The notes beneath the pieces were generated by a model that did no database searches, had not been told where the DNA came from, and saw only the letters and a list, made by a program, of their open reading frames with translations. A stretch of DNA of 64,000 nucleotides from Hermodice carunculata (taxonomy: Eukaryota; Annelida; Polychaeta; Eunicida; Amphinomidae). The DNA lies in NCBI GenBank assembly GCA_964020975.1, contig OZ026623.1, forward strand, positions 78,188,023 to 78,252,022, written 5' to 3'. Positions within the stretch are counted from its first letter, which is position 1; every line of letters begins with the position of its first letter. Position numbers and translations under genes: made by a program. Below, in pieces: positions 32,246-42,635 of the stretch.

Positions 32246-32671
32246 CTAATATGTACTGTTATACCAACATATCTTCTTTTTATGTCCGAATTTCCAGCAC
32301 ATGTCGCACCGTATCTTCTGACCGTGCTTGCACGTGGTGGAGTTATGGTTTCTTTCACCATAGAAAGTACACTTCGCTGTATCGTTTTGGGACCTTACAT
32401 CTGTATGGTTTCGTCCTCCTTCATAACTACCGGTGGTATTGTTCCGTCTGCTGTTCGTCTCCTTTTGTGCATGCTTGCGATTGTGCTTGCCAACATGCTG
32501 CCACGCGCCACTTTCAGTAGTCCTACCATTGTCTGTCCCGTTTCGTGACCACGGACCGTTATTTGACCTTTTCCCCGGTAGTGTGCTTTTGTTTTGGCTG
32601 GATTGGCTTGTTGAGGTTCTTACTCCAAGGCACTGGATACCAAAACTTTCGATCAGCTTTTTCGTGCCAAA
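32246..32671 (-). CDS. LINE ORF1 C-terminal part with zinc knuckles
   Basis: An open frame of 141 residues ends at TAG 32246-32248. It is Ser/Thr/Asn-rich and then carries two Cys/His motifs: CTFYGERNHNSTTC and CDMCWKFGHKKKIC. The second is a perfect CX2CX4HX4C zinc knuckle. ORF1 proteins of this kind bind the element RNA. No start codon is visible, and the upstream part is lost or unrecognisable. The stop is followed in the same frame by ORF2. Confidence 0.7.
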   Translation of the reverse strand, partial: FGTKKLIESFGIQCLGVRTSTSQSSQNKSTLPGKRSNNGPWSRNGTDNGRTTESGAWQHVGKHNRKHAQKETNSRRNNTTGSYEGGRNHTDVRSQNDTAKCTFYGERNHNSTTCKHGQKIRCDMCWKFGHKKKICWYNSTY

Positions 32672-32913
32672 CTATATAGAAGTGCTAAAAGTCGACAGCG
32701 AAGCTGAACACTTACCGCATTCCAAATGAATAAATTCTACCATTAAGACAATGCTACTGAGATATATTTGTCTCGCATTGGGGACAAAAGTTACCACCTG
32801 CACCATATCCATGGTGTTTTTAAGTACACGTACACATCATATCAAATTTGCTCACTGAATTATACTTGACATGTAATATTTCAGACCAGGAATACTTGTC
32901 TCAGGAAATATAC

Positions 32914-32917
<4 letters not shown>

Positions 32918-32997
<80 letters not shown>

Positions 32998-33121
32998 GTC
33001 TATCTATCTGTCTGTCTGCCTCTCTCTGTCTGTCTTTCTTTCTTTCTGCCTGCTTCTTTCTTTCTTTCTCTCTTTCTTTCTTTTCTGTCTTTCTTTCCCT
33101 CCCTCCTTCCCTCCCTCCCTC

Positions 33122-33168
<47 letters not shown>

Positions 33169-33200
33169 TCCATCTTTCTTTCTTTCTTTCTTTCTTTCTA
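32918..33200. repeat. (TTTC)n / TC-rich microsatellite
   Basis: Two runs of pure TTTC (32918-32997 and 33122-33199) flank a mixed CTGT/CCCT section. Confidence 0.96.
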
Positions 33201-33279
33201 TCTTGTCCGACAATTTTCTCGGGCACCATTAAATTTGGAAGCTCAAAGCTTGCCAGGATTATAGCTCCATACATGAAGT

Positions 33280-33680
33280 CATGTCTTTTTATGCAGAAGG
33301 GTAATGATTTTGCAAATAATGCAAATAAGGGCCATTTGATAATTTAAATATTAGATATCTCCAAAACTGTTATAGGTAAGGTGCAAATCCAACTTCAATT
33401 AATTGGTTTCTAACATTGCATATTTTTTGTAATGTACGTGTGACCTCTAAAGATCAAAGGTCAAGGTCATTTGGACCTTTGGAATTTTAACCTAGCCATT
33501 ACTTGGTAAATTTTCATCCAATTTTAATCATGGTGGACTCCAATTGTAGATGTTGTAACACTGCACATTTTTGTAATTTACATGTGACCTCTAAAGGTCA
33601 AGTTCTTTGGACTTTGAAATTTTTATCTAGCCATATTTACAACTTTTGAAGGCACACAGGCAGATTTGTTTTGGCGCAAA
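33280..33680 (+). repeat. GGTCA-rich tandem repeat block 1
   Basis: Two diverged units of about 130 bp built on TTTGTAATTTACATGTGACC, TCTAAAGGTCAAAGGTCAAGG and CATTTGGACCTTTGAAATTT. The block opens GATTTTGCAAATAATGCAAA and closes ACTTTTGAAGGCACACAGGC. Block 2 (34680-36060) opens and closes with the same words. Confidence 0.8.
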
Positions 33681-34224
33681 CCTTTAAAGTGTGTGTGTCA
33701 ATGGTGGAAGATGCAGTGTGGCTTTGAGTAATATGGTGTCTTAAACTAAAAGGAATTATAGTTACAACACGTGAAATCCAAGAAGGAACTTCATTTACAT
33801 GTGAACAATGACTGGTAAAAGTCAGATGGGCCCACCCCTCCATCTCCCTCCTCAACAGGTACCTCAGCTGTGACAGAGCTCTATTTTTAGATTTTGCCAA
33901 TTAGCATGCGTAGCAGTTGCATAACTTCTGTATGCACAATGGCAGATTGTGCTTGCATCACATACACTTGAGAGGCTGCCACAAGCTTGGCGGGGCTGTG
34001 TAAGATGCACCGCTGTGATTATGTGGGGGTTTATGTAGTTAGATTGGATGTAAGTTGAGTTAGAGTACTTTGAGGCAATTTAAAAAAAAAAGTCTTTTCC
34101 ATCATGCAAGAGAAAAGTTGGGTGCATAGAAGTGAGACTTAGAGCTTTTTACACTGAGGCTGCTTTTGTCAAGTGTGGCCTTCCAACATTGTCCCTGAAA
34201 ACCATTTGGTTGCGCTAACTGGTT
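33681..34224. other. Unassigned DNA between repeat blocks
   Basis: Includes a poly-A run near 34083. No gene is recognised. Confidence 0.5.
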
Positions 34225-34505
34225 GTATGTGTTACACACTGTAGTACTAAAGTACTCATTATACATTGTCTTAACAATGTTGTACCGATCATACAATGTA
34301 GCACAGAATTAACCATTGCACGCTGTCATAACATTGTCGTACCAATCATACACTTGGCACTGAAGTGCCCATTGTACACTATCCTAACATATTCATCCAG
34401 ATCACACACTGTTGCACTTGAAGTACCATTTGTACACCGTTGTACCGATAATACACTGTAGTGTCGAGATACCAATTGTACTTTGTCATACCAATCAGCT
34501 TTGAA
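34225..34505 (+). repeat. Minisatellite, unit about 58 bp, about 5 copies
   Basis: Diverged tandem units of the form ACACTGTAGCACTAAAGTAC / CCATTGTACACTGTCATAAC / ATTGTCGTACCAATCAT, starting near 34233, 34290, 34350, 34402 and 34455. The sequence is non-coding. Confidence 0.75.
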
Positions 34506-34679
34506 GCCACACACACACTGATTTGCTATGTAGCAAATCGTGTTTTCTAGTTTCTGTCTTTCCTCTTCTTCTTTTTTTTTACAGGCAAATTTGTTCAGCA
34601 TTTCATTTGAAAACTATTACACTTAGAAACTCCAAACTTCATATGATTTTACTTAAATAACATTAAGTCTTGACTTTTT

Positions 34680-36060
34680 GTAAAGAGGATCAAAAATTTT
34701 GAAAATTATGCAAATCAGGGCCATATGAAAATTTCAATCTTTAATATCTCCAAAACTATTATGAGCACAGGTAACCAATCTAACTTCAATTAATATGTTT
34801 GTAGCATTGCACATTTTTGCAATTTACATTGAACCGCTAAAGGCCAAAGGTCAAGGCCATTTTGCCATTTGAAATATTCTTCTAGCCATAACTCGGTCAG
34901 TTTTTATCCAATTTTGATCATGTTGGGTTCGAATTGTAAATATAACACTGCATATTTTTTTCTACTTTACATGTGACCTCTAAAGGTCAAAGGTCAAGGT
35001 CATTTGGACCTTTGAAATTTTCATCCAGCTTTAACTCTGTTAATATTCATCCGACTCTTACCATGTTGAACCCAAATTGTAGGTATTGCAACACTGCATA
35101 TTTTTGTAATTTACATTTGACCTCTAAAGGTCAAAGTTCAAAGCCATTTGTACATTTTAAATTTTCATCTAGCCATAACTCTGCCAATTGTCATCCAATA
35201 GGATGTATTCATATCTAAATGCGATTCTACTCTAACACCTATTGAGCAAAAGAGGGAGCCACCTGCATCAGGGCGGATCCATGTATTTAGCATGGTCAAA
35301 AGTACTTTCTCAACAAAATGATCAACACAAACACAGAATAATCTAAAGAAAATGTATTAAAATATATTTGAAACATAAAGGATGCCTAAATTGATAAGAA
35401 GTGGGCTCTCTTTTGGTTGAAAAGGTATTATTTGTGGATGTTTATGTAGTATATAATACAAATCTGCCCTGATCATGGTGGATGCATCAGTCTGTTACCG
35501 CGGCAACACAGGAAGTCAGCAGGATCGCAGTTAAATATGAATGTCTCCTATTCTAATCATGTTAGGTGCAAATTGTAGGTATTGCAATACTGCACAATTT
35601 TGTAATTAACATGTAACCGCTTTAGTTCATAGGTCAAGGTGATTTCAGACATTTAAAATTTTTATCTCGCTATAACATTGTCAATTTTCATCTGATTTGG
35701 TTCATGTTGCGCTTAAATTGTAGATATTATAACACTCTACATTTTGTAATTTACATGTGGCCTCTACAGGTCAAAAGTGAAGGTCATTTGGGCCTTTGGA
35801 TTTTCATCTAGCCATAACTTGGTCAAAATCCATCCAATTTCAGTCATGTCGGGCTAAAATTGTAGGTATTGCAACACTGCACATTGATGAACATGCGACT
35901 TCTAAAGGTCAAAGGTCAAGTGCATTTGGACTTTGAAATTTTCATACATCCGTAAACGTAATGGAATGTGAAGTAGGAAAAAAGTTGTAGCATTAAATAT
36001 TTACAACTTTTGAAGGCATACAGACAGATTTGCTATTAAACAAATATTCTTTTCTAGTTC
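34680..36060 (+). repeat. GGTCA-rich tandem repeat block 2
   Basis: About six to seven diverged units of 120-140 bp. The GGTCA cores are near 34838, 34984, 35128, 35623, 35768 and 35897. The cleanest (34983-35003) reads AAGGTCAAAGGTCAAGGTCA. Each unit continues with CATTTGGACCTTTGAAATTT, TCATCTAGCCATAACTC and CATCCAATTTTAATCATG. An unrelated insert separates 35200-35520. Confidence 0.8.
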
Positions 36061-36479
36061 TTTCTGTCTTATGTGTATACACGCTGTGATTCTTTTTGTG
36101 GGGGTTCTATCACGCCTTCGCAACTTCCCAAGGCGTATTATTTTATACACCTTTAATATACCTGCCCCATTGTATTTTTGAGATATGTATACTGGCCGAA
36201 CTACTGTTTTTGTTTTTTCTGACTGTTAATGCCACTTCATCGGATACTGCATCTGCCTATACGAGTATAGAATATTTCAGGACTATAAAGTTAGTATTAT
36301 AATATGATGTACTTCTCTTACCAAATATACTGGCGTTCTTGTGTTGTCCAAAAATTTGTTGTGCTATTGCCATGTTTGCATCAAACGAGATAATTTTTTT
36401 TTTCAAAGCGCAGAGGACACGTATTCACAGTTTTACATGTAGGTTGGGGAGTTCTTGCAATCTATTGATATACTCCGTT

Positions 36480-36957
36480 TTGAATAGTGACACAGTCATT
36501 CTAGAGCAGCATGGTCGTCGGTGGGCGGTAAGGATCCGTGGCATCAAAGCTCCTAGTAGTGTTACTCTAGAACCTGCCAAACAAACAGCGAGTTACTTTT
36601 TTTAAAGACAACCTTGACTTGAGTATCCCCGTAAAGGGAATAGATGGTACCCACCGAGTAGGATCTGCTGTAAATGGCACACAACCATTATTAGTGTGTT
36701 TCTTTGGACGAGACCACGTAGATAACCTGATCAGGGTAAGGAAACAACTCAAAGGTAGCGGTTATGTAGTTTATGAGGACTCTACCACTGCTGCAAGGGA
36801 ATTGATAAATTCACTTAACAACCATCCCAAGATTGAAAATGCTTGGCTCATTCATGGGAAGGTTTATGCAAAGACAACGAGCGGTAAAATGTTCCAAGCT
36901 GACCTTTATGATAACATAGATGAACAAGTAGGCAAGTATGAATCTCTTTCACATTAA
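36480..36957 (+). pseudogene. LINE ORF1: RRM and C-terminal domain
   Basis: First piece: TVILEQHGRRWAVRIRGIK. Second piece: FKDNLDLSIPVKGIDGTHRV, then LLVCFFGRDHVDNLIRVRKQ, LKGSGYVVYEDST and NAWLIHGKVYAKT, ending at TAA 36955-36957. This is the L1-type ORF1 layout: RRM (VRIRGI ... VCFFGRDHVDNLI) plus CTD. A run of seven T at 36597-36603 has one T too many and shifts the frame between the two pieces. Confidence 0.75.
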
Positions 36958-37447
36958 TTTGTTTTGTGACAGTGCGACTCGCCTGTATATCCTATGCCAC
37001 GTCACCAATCATTGTGCCCTGTGGCTAGGTGTAGGTAACAGATTGTGATTTTTTTCGTTGCGGGAGAAAGGTAACGCTTTTTATTTTTGCTTGTTGACAG
37101 GTGTGGACAGCAAATTGCGGCCTTGCCACAGTTTCCTCGTAAAATCGTTGCAATGGCGTTGCAGGACCCTTCAAGGAATTCGTAAAGCTGAAACACAACC
37201 ATGCAGCAGATGGACCTTGCTACAAATTTGTGTTTCCTGACTACGATGTGGGCAGCAAATTGTGGTTCTGTTGATGTCTGGCTATACCTTCCATCATGGT
37301 GAATCGTCAGGTATATTCGTCTGGTGTTATACTGTCGGGCCTGATGTGGGCTCTGCCGACGTCTGGTAGTCACCCTTCATCTTGGTGAATTTTGACACTT
37401 TTTGTGTATGAGGGTGTCCATTTGCATGGTAGTATATTGTCGAAGCA

Positions 37448-38140
37448 ATGCATCATGCTCTATTGATCGCGGATTCTCGCGCGCTGTCTTTCAACAGGTA
37501 CACTGTGGGTTTTCCTATACGTTACATAGAACACTATGTAATACAAAGAAGTGGTACAACAGGCAGTCTACGAGCTGAAACTGCTAAGTTTTTGAAGAGT
37601 GGCAAAGTCCCCGCTCAGGCTGTACTAACTGTCAAGATCTCTGCTGGTATCAACGACATTCTAATGTAAGTACGCCAAGGTCAAAGTTATACACTGTGTC
37701 ACCTTGACACAAATAAAGCGGTGTTTTAAAATTACGGGAAACAATATATCATGAAATGCCGAATGGCATCATCACTTTTGTGACAATATCTCCTGCACAC
37801 CTGATAAAAAACAGGAAATTTCAAGGTCTGACCGACGACATTCGGGGCGATGCTGAACAAAACCATCATGTCGAAGAAATCATTGCCTTAAATAACCAAT
37901 TGTACATTTTGAATTGTAGCCAACCAAATCTTCCAACACATCCCCATACCTGTTTTTGGCATCCCGAAGTGGTCAAGAACAGTAAAAAGAAAAAGAAAAT
38001 GGGGTTATAGAAAACGCGTAACTGTTAATCAGGGGACATTATATGATGGACTGCATGGCAAATCCTTGGTAAAACATGTTGGTTGCTGAAATGGCATGTT
38101 AGCGTGTGCAAGAATACCGCCAACTGCAGGTCCACAAAGA
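37448..38140 (+). pseudogene. SGNH/GDSL esterase-like domain of a LINE
   Basis: The SGNH blocks are recognisable in order. Block I is ALLIADSRA (37460). Then HYVIQRSGTTGSLRAETAKF. Block III is KISAGINDI (the Asn of GxND). Then ITFVTISPAHLIKNRKFQGL. Block V is LYDGLHG (Asp and His, about 38045). Esterase domains of this type are known in ORF1 of CR1 and zebrafish L2 LINEs. The domain is broken into at least three frames (stops or shifts near 37667 and 38008). Its position between an ORF1 and an ORF2 favours a LINE over a host gene. Confidence 0.55.
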
Positions 38141-39012
38141 AGTGATCACTTACGGACATATCGTTGGCAGATATAAGTGGCGTATAAATTGTATATGATT
38201 ATGTATATATATATATATATATATTATTTTTTTCTGCGATAGGTCATTTACTTATTCATATAATTATTTATTTATTCACCTATTTGTCCACCTTGTGTTG
38301 CATGTGATACATAATTGTCAACAGAGCCGCCGTAGATACTTTTCAGGTATCACCAAGGTTCACGTTCAATTTAGCATATGATTATGTGTTTGCTTACTAT
38401 TTTTGTATATTTCATGTTATCTCTTTCTCTTGGGGCTTATTCTATTTCAAATAATGCAGCTTGTATTATTGTCCTTATATGTAAAGGATGCATAATTAGC
38501 CTTGTCAGAGAATGTTGAAGTTATTTTTACTACAAATACGAAGCTTTCTGTGTTAACTTACAGTACTTCCTTGGACTATTCTCCTATTTATGCGGATGGT
38601 TTCAAATCATCTCATTACACTCAATACTGTTCAATAAATTAATTTGCACCATCGGCAAATTCCATCTCTGGCCTGCTATACCACAGGTTATTATTTACTG
38701 CATTGCTGATGCTTTCTACTGAGTTATGTTTCTCTGGTAACAGGATTTACGGCCTGTTATTGCTCCCACGCCTCCTCACAGTGTTATTCCGTCATGCATA
38801 TTTTTCATGCAAATATATTTCATGGTATTACACATATAGTTTGGTGGCAGCCATCCCTAACGCCCTTCTGTCCTCCATAAATTTCCCATTAGTATATATA
38901 CGTTGTTATGTTATCCATTTGTTTGTTTACTGCTTACACTCCGTCTTGCTGGTTACTATACGTATAAAGTCAGATAACGGATATTTCTTAGACATGTTTG
39001 TGATATCTCATT

Positions 39013-39018
<6 letters not shown>

Positions 39019-39050
<32 letters not shown>
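39019..39050. repeat. (TA)n microsatellite
   Basis: Sixteen TA units inside the LINE relic. Confidence 0.95.
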
Positions 39051-39052
<2 letters not shown>

Positions 39053-39083
39053 CCTATATTAATACTTACTAAATCTCCCTTTA

Positions 39084-39350
39084 TTATTATTAATGGCAGG
39101 TGATATTCATATTAATCCTGGACCAACACGAAAGTTCTGTGACATATCTTTTTGTCATCTAAACGCCAGAAGTTTGACTAAAGAAATTATGAAATGTAAA
39201 AAAACAATATATCTCCTGAATTTGATATAATTTCTGTTTTCCAAACTTTCTTGTCACCCAACTCTCCTGAGGCCGACCTTGTTGTGCCTAACTTTCACAA
39301 AATCATTCGATGCGATCCCCTCAGTGGCAACTGATGCTGATAAACTTGAA
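39084..39350 (+). pseudogene. LINE ORF2 N-terminus: 2A-like motif and start of endonuclease
   Basis: The frame reads LLLLMAGDIHINPGPTRKF and then CDISFCHLNARSLTKEIMK. DIHINPGP (39102-39125) fits the 2A-like pattern D-x-x-x-NPGP after a Leu-rich, Gly-preceded stretch. CHLNARSL is the first strand of the AP endonuclease of CR1/L2-type LINEs. The homology continues as PNFHKIIRCDPLSGN in another frame and then stops. Confidence 0.65.
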
Positions 39351-39393
39351 AAAATTCTGTTGACTGCTGGAAGAATAGTTACTTGCGCGATGC

Positions 39394-40000
39394 ATGGCAT
39401 ATCGAATGCTAAACTGTAGTGGATGGCAAACCCTGGCCTCTCCTATGAAAGAAGCCAAATTATCACTAATGTATAAAAAAGTTCATGAATCAGTACCTAA
39501 TTATTTGCAATCTATCATTCCAGATAATGTGAATCAATTTCTTACAAATTATAATACTCGACAAAGATATGATCCGCCTCATTTCAGAGCCCGCACTGAT
39601 TTATCGAACAATTCTTTCTTTCCGTCAACTGTACGCCTCTGGAATGAATTACCTTTGGAAATTCGAAATTTACAATCTTTACCCATATTTAAATTTAGGT
39701 TACGTGATCACTTTGGGTAGTCGAATAAGCGTCCACAGTATTAGAATTTTGGTGAGAGATATAGTTATGTATTGCATATTCGCCTCCGCTTGGGTAGCAG
39801 TCAGCTGAATTCCTATCTGTTCAAGACTGGTGTCAAAACATATGCCCGTTGTCAATGTGGTGCAAGTAATGAGGATGCTTGGCGTTTCTTTTTTTCCTGT
39901 CCAAGGTATACTGTTATCCGATCCCAAGTACACAATATCATTTCATTGTATGCTCCTTTTACATTGCAAACTGTACTGTATGGTTCTCCTAACTGAACCA
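39394..40000 (+). pseudogene. LINE ORF2 C-terminus
   Basis: The first frame ends (TAG 39718-39720) with the tail signature GWQTLASPMKEAKLSLMYKK, then NSFFPSTVRLWNELPLEIRN and LPIFKFRLRDHF. A second frame carries HIRLRLGSSQLNSYLFKTGV and RCQCGASNEDAWRFFFSCPR, the CxC...E..H/F..C motif that ends many such ORF2 proteins. The two signatures normally sit in one protein, so at least one frameshift has occurred. Confidence 0.7.
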
Positions 40001-40010
40001 TGACATAGAA

Positions 40011-41225
40011 CACCCAAATTTTCTCTGCAGTTCAAGATTTTATTGTGCTCTCTGAAAGATTCACACAAACAGGTAATTGACTGAGGAATTATTAGTTTTT
40101 CTTACTCAAAACTTAATCTGAATTATGTATCAAGTAAACAAAATTATTAACTACTTTGAACGTATCGAGCCCCCCCCCCCCTCAATCTGTCCGTGTCCAA
40201 CTGTGATGTCTTCTCACTCTTGTATCGCGGCAAGTCGGTGGGCCCTGCCACACTGTGCAGCGATTGTGTGTCTGTTGGTGTCCTGTTTAATTGTTGTCTA
40301 TTCTTCCACGAGAGGGACTTACATAGGGATGAGCCCTCTTTCCAATTGTTAATTGCCGATGAGAATATTTTATGGTACATTGTTGAAAAAAAAACCCAAA
40401 ACGTTTAAACTTAACAGTGACATCCGCTGGAGGTCGCCATTCTGCCAGACCAGGTCGGTATCTTTGTCCACAGTAACGGGTAGCTGCTAACAGTTTTAAG
40501 CTTACTTTACTTGCTATGTACATTTTACTCACCATAATCATCTTTTAATTGTTATATGTGGTTCTTATCATCCTTTTATACGCATTATTTGGTGCTATTG
40601 TGATATGGACCTACATTCTGTGTGTCTGTTTTAAAGCAGATCTTCTCTTGAAAAATGAACACACACCAAAATGTACACACTTTACTATTTTCAACATGGC
40701 CTCCCGGATGTAGATGTATTGAACATTCTGGGATGTTTATAGAGTTTCTTAAGGATTTATAACATGTTTGTTTGTCTTATTTACTTCAAATGTCTATTCG
40801 AAATTGTGTCGCCCATGACAACCATTATATAACTATACTCTTTATTGTTAGCTTACTCGGTTGTCTGGAGAGCCTGTAATTTAGTATTTTATGTACTAGT
40901 AGGTTATCCAGTTTAAATCAATACGTTTAAATTAAATTGTACACATAATGACTGTTAGGTGAATGTTTTAATATGGGTCATTTCACTTACAAATATACTT
41001 CTCGTGGTTCATTCCATTTGTAATTCTTTGACTTTTCAAAGTCCTTCGGCAGAGGGTGTTTTGTGTATCCTTTCTATATGTTTCAGCCTATTGCCAGTGA
41101 ATGATCTCCCATATTGCAATGTTTTCTTCCATATATTGCGAGTAACATGATTTTAGTGCCTTGTAAAGTACTCCCACGCATGACAGCCCGACATGGCGAC
41201 AACCAGCCTCCGTTTCAATGGAGAC
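40011..41225 (+). other. Probable LINE 3' UTR-type DNA, otherwise unassigned
   Basis: The stretch CAAATGTCTATTCGAAATTG ... CCCATGACA (about 40789-40820) recurs in diverged form at 41513-41545. This suggests two related 3' flanks. No gene is recognised. Confidence 0.4.
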
Positions 41226-41253
41226 AATGGACAATAGAGCCTCATTCTTTTCA

Positions 41254-41261
<8 letters not shown>

Positions 41262-41300
<39 letters not shown>
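41262..41300. repeat. (CT)n microsatellite
   Basis: About 19 CT units. Confidence 0.95.
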
Positions 41301-41305
<5 letters not shown>

Positions 41306-41324
41306 CCTTCCTTTCTTTTTATCG

Positions 41325-41412
41325 TGGGTACCTGGGTATCAGAAGTTTGTACCCAGGTACCTGATTTACTTGCTAATACCCGGGTACCTGACGAGTACCC
41401 AATTACCCGCAT
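41325..41412. repeat. GGTACC-centred palindromic mini-repeat
   Basis: Four variants of TACCCGGGTACCTG or its complement in 88 bp (GGGTACCTGGGTA, TACCCAGGTACCTGA, TACCCGGGTACCTGA, GAGTACCCAATTACCC). It has strong self-complementarity and is non-coding. Confidence 0.7.
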
Positions 41413-41725
41413 CTAATTTGCTTCCCAGACATGGAGGTAATGGTTATACATGTACCGGGATGTATACAGTTTCATCAAGATTTATTATATATTTTTTTCC
41501 CCCATATTTCTTTAAATGTCTATTGGAAACTATGCCGTCCATGATCTGTCAGCTTACTCAATTGACCATAGCTTGATCACACGCTTCTAATACGTAGCAT
41601 GTTAACATTTTTCGACGTTATTCAGTCTCAGGGTACACGTTTATTTGTACATGAGTATGTACTCTTATAACTTTTTTTAGTTATAAACTTCAGATGGTAT
41701 ATTACATTGGCAGTCTATGGGTTTC

Positions 41726-42635
<910 letters not shown>

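Larger units (their letters stand above)
28119..32720 (-). mobile_element. Nearly complete APE-type LINE
   Basis: In minus-strand order: ORF1 C-terminal part with zinc knuckles (32671-32246), ORF2 with endonuclease and reverse transcriptase (32245-28681), and a 3' UTR to about 28146 ending GGTAGTTTTCCTGATAAA and an ATTT-rich tail (28145-28119). A (TA)n run (28546-28594) sits inside the 3' UTR. The 5' part of ORF1 is not recognisable, so the copy is probably 5'-truncated near 32.7 kb. The single long ORF2 suggests a fairly recent insertion. The clade is uncertain: AP endonuclease plus a C-terminal CCHC-like motif fits the Jockey/I/CR1 side of the tree. The 3' UTR limits are inferred from the repeated 3' end at 27752-27832. 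Confidence 0.8.
36440..40010 (+). mobile_element. LINE relic (CR1/L2-like) with RRM, SGNH, endonuclease and ORF2 tail segments
   Basis: Four coding pieces lie in the order expected for one element: RRM/CTD-type ORF1 (36480-36957), SGNH-esterase-like (37448-38140), ORF2 N-terminus with a 2A-like motif (39084-39350), and the ORF2 C-terminus (39394-40000). The reverse transcriptase core is missing between the last two (internal deletion at about 39.35-39.39 kb). Alternatively, more than one related LINE contributed. Each piece has lost its frame somewhere, so this is an old copy. Confidence 0.65.

Noticed and set aside
28681-32671. An LTR-type element because of the zinc knuckles
   Set aside because: It has an AP endonuclease and the LINE gene order, no flanking direct repeats, and no protease, RNase H or integrase region.
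32848-33274. Lys-Glu-Arg repeat protein on the minus strand
   Set aside because: Translation of the (TTTC)n array; no flanking domain or splice structure.
33280-36060. A CRISPR-like or satellite centromere array
   Set aside because: Units are diverged, irregularly spaced and share complex ends; this is a eukaryotic dispersed repeat with internal tandem units.
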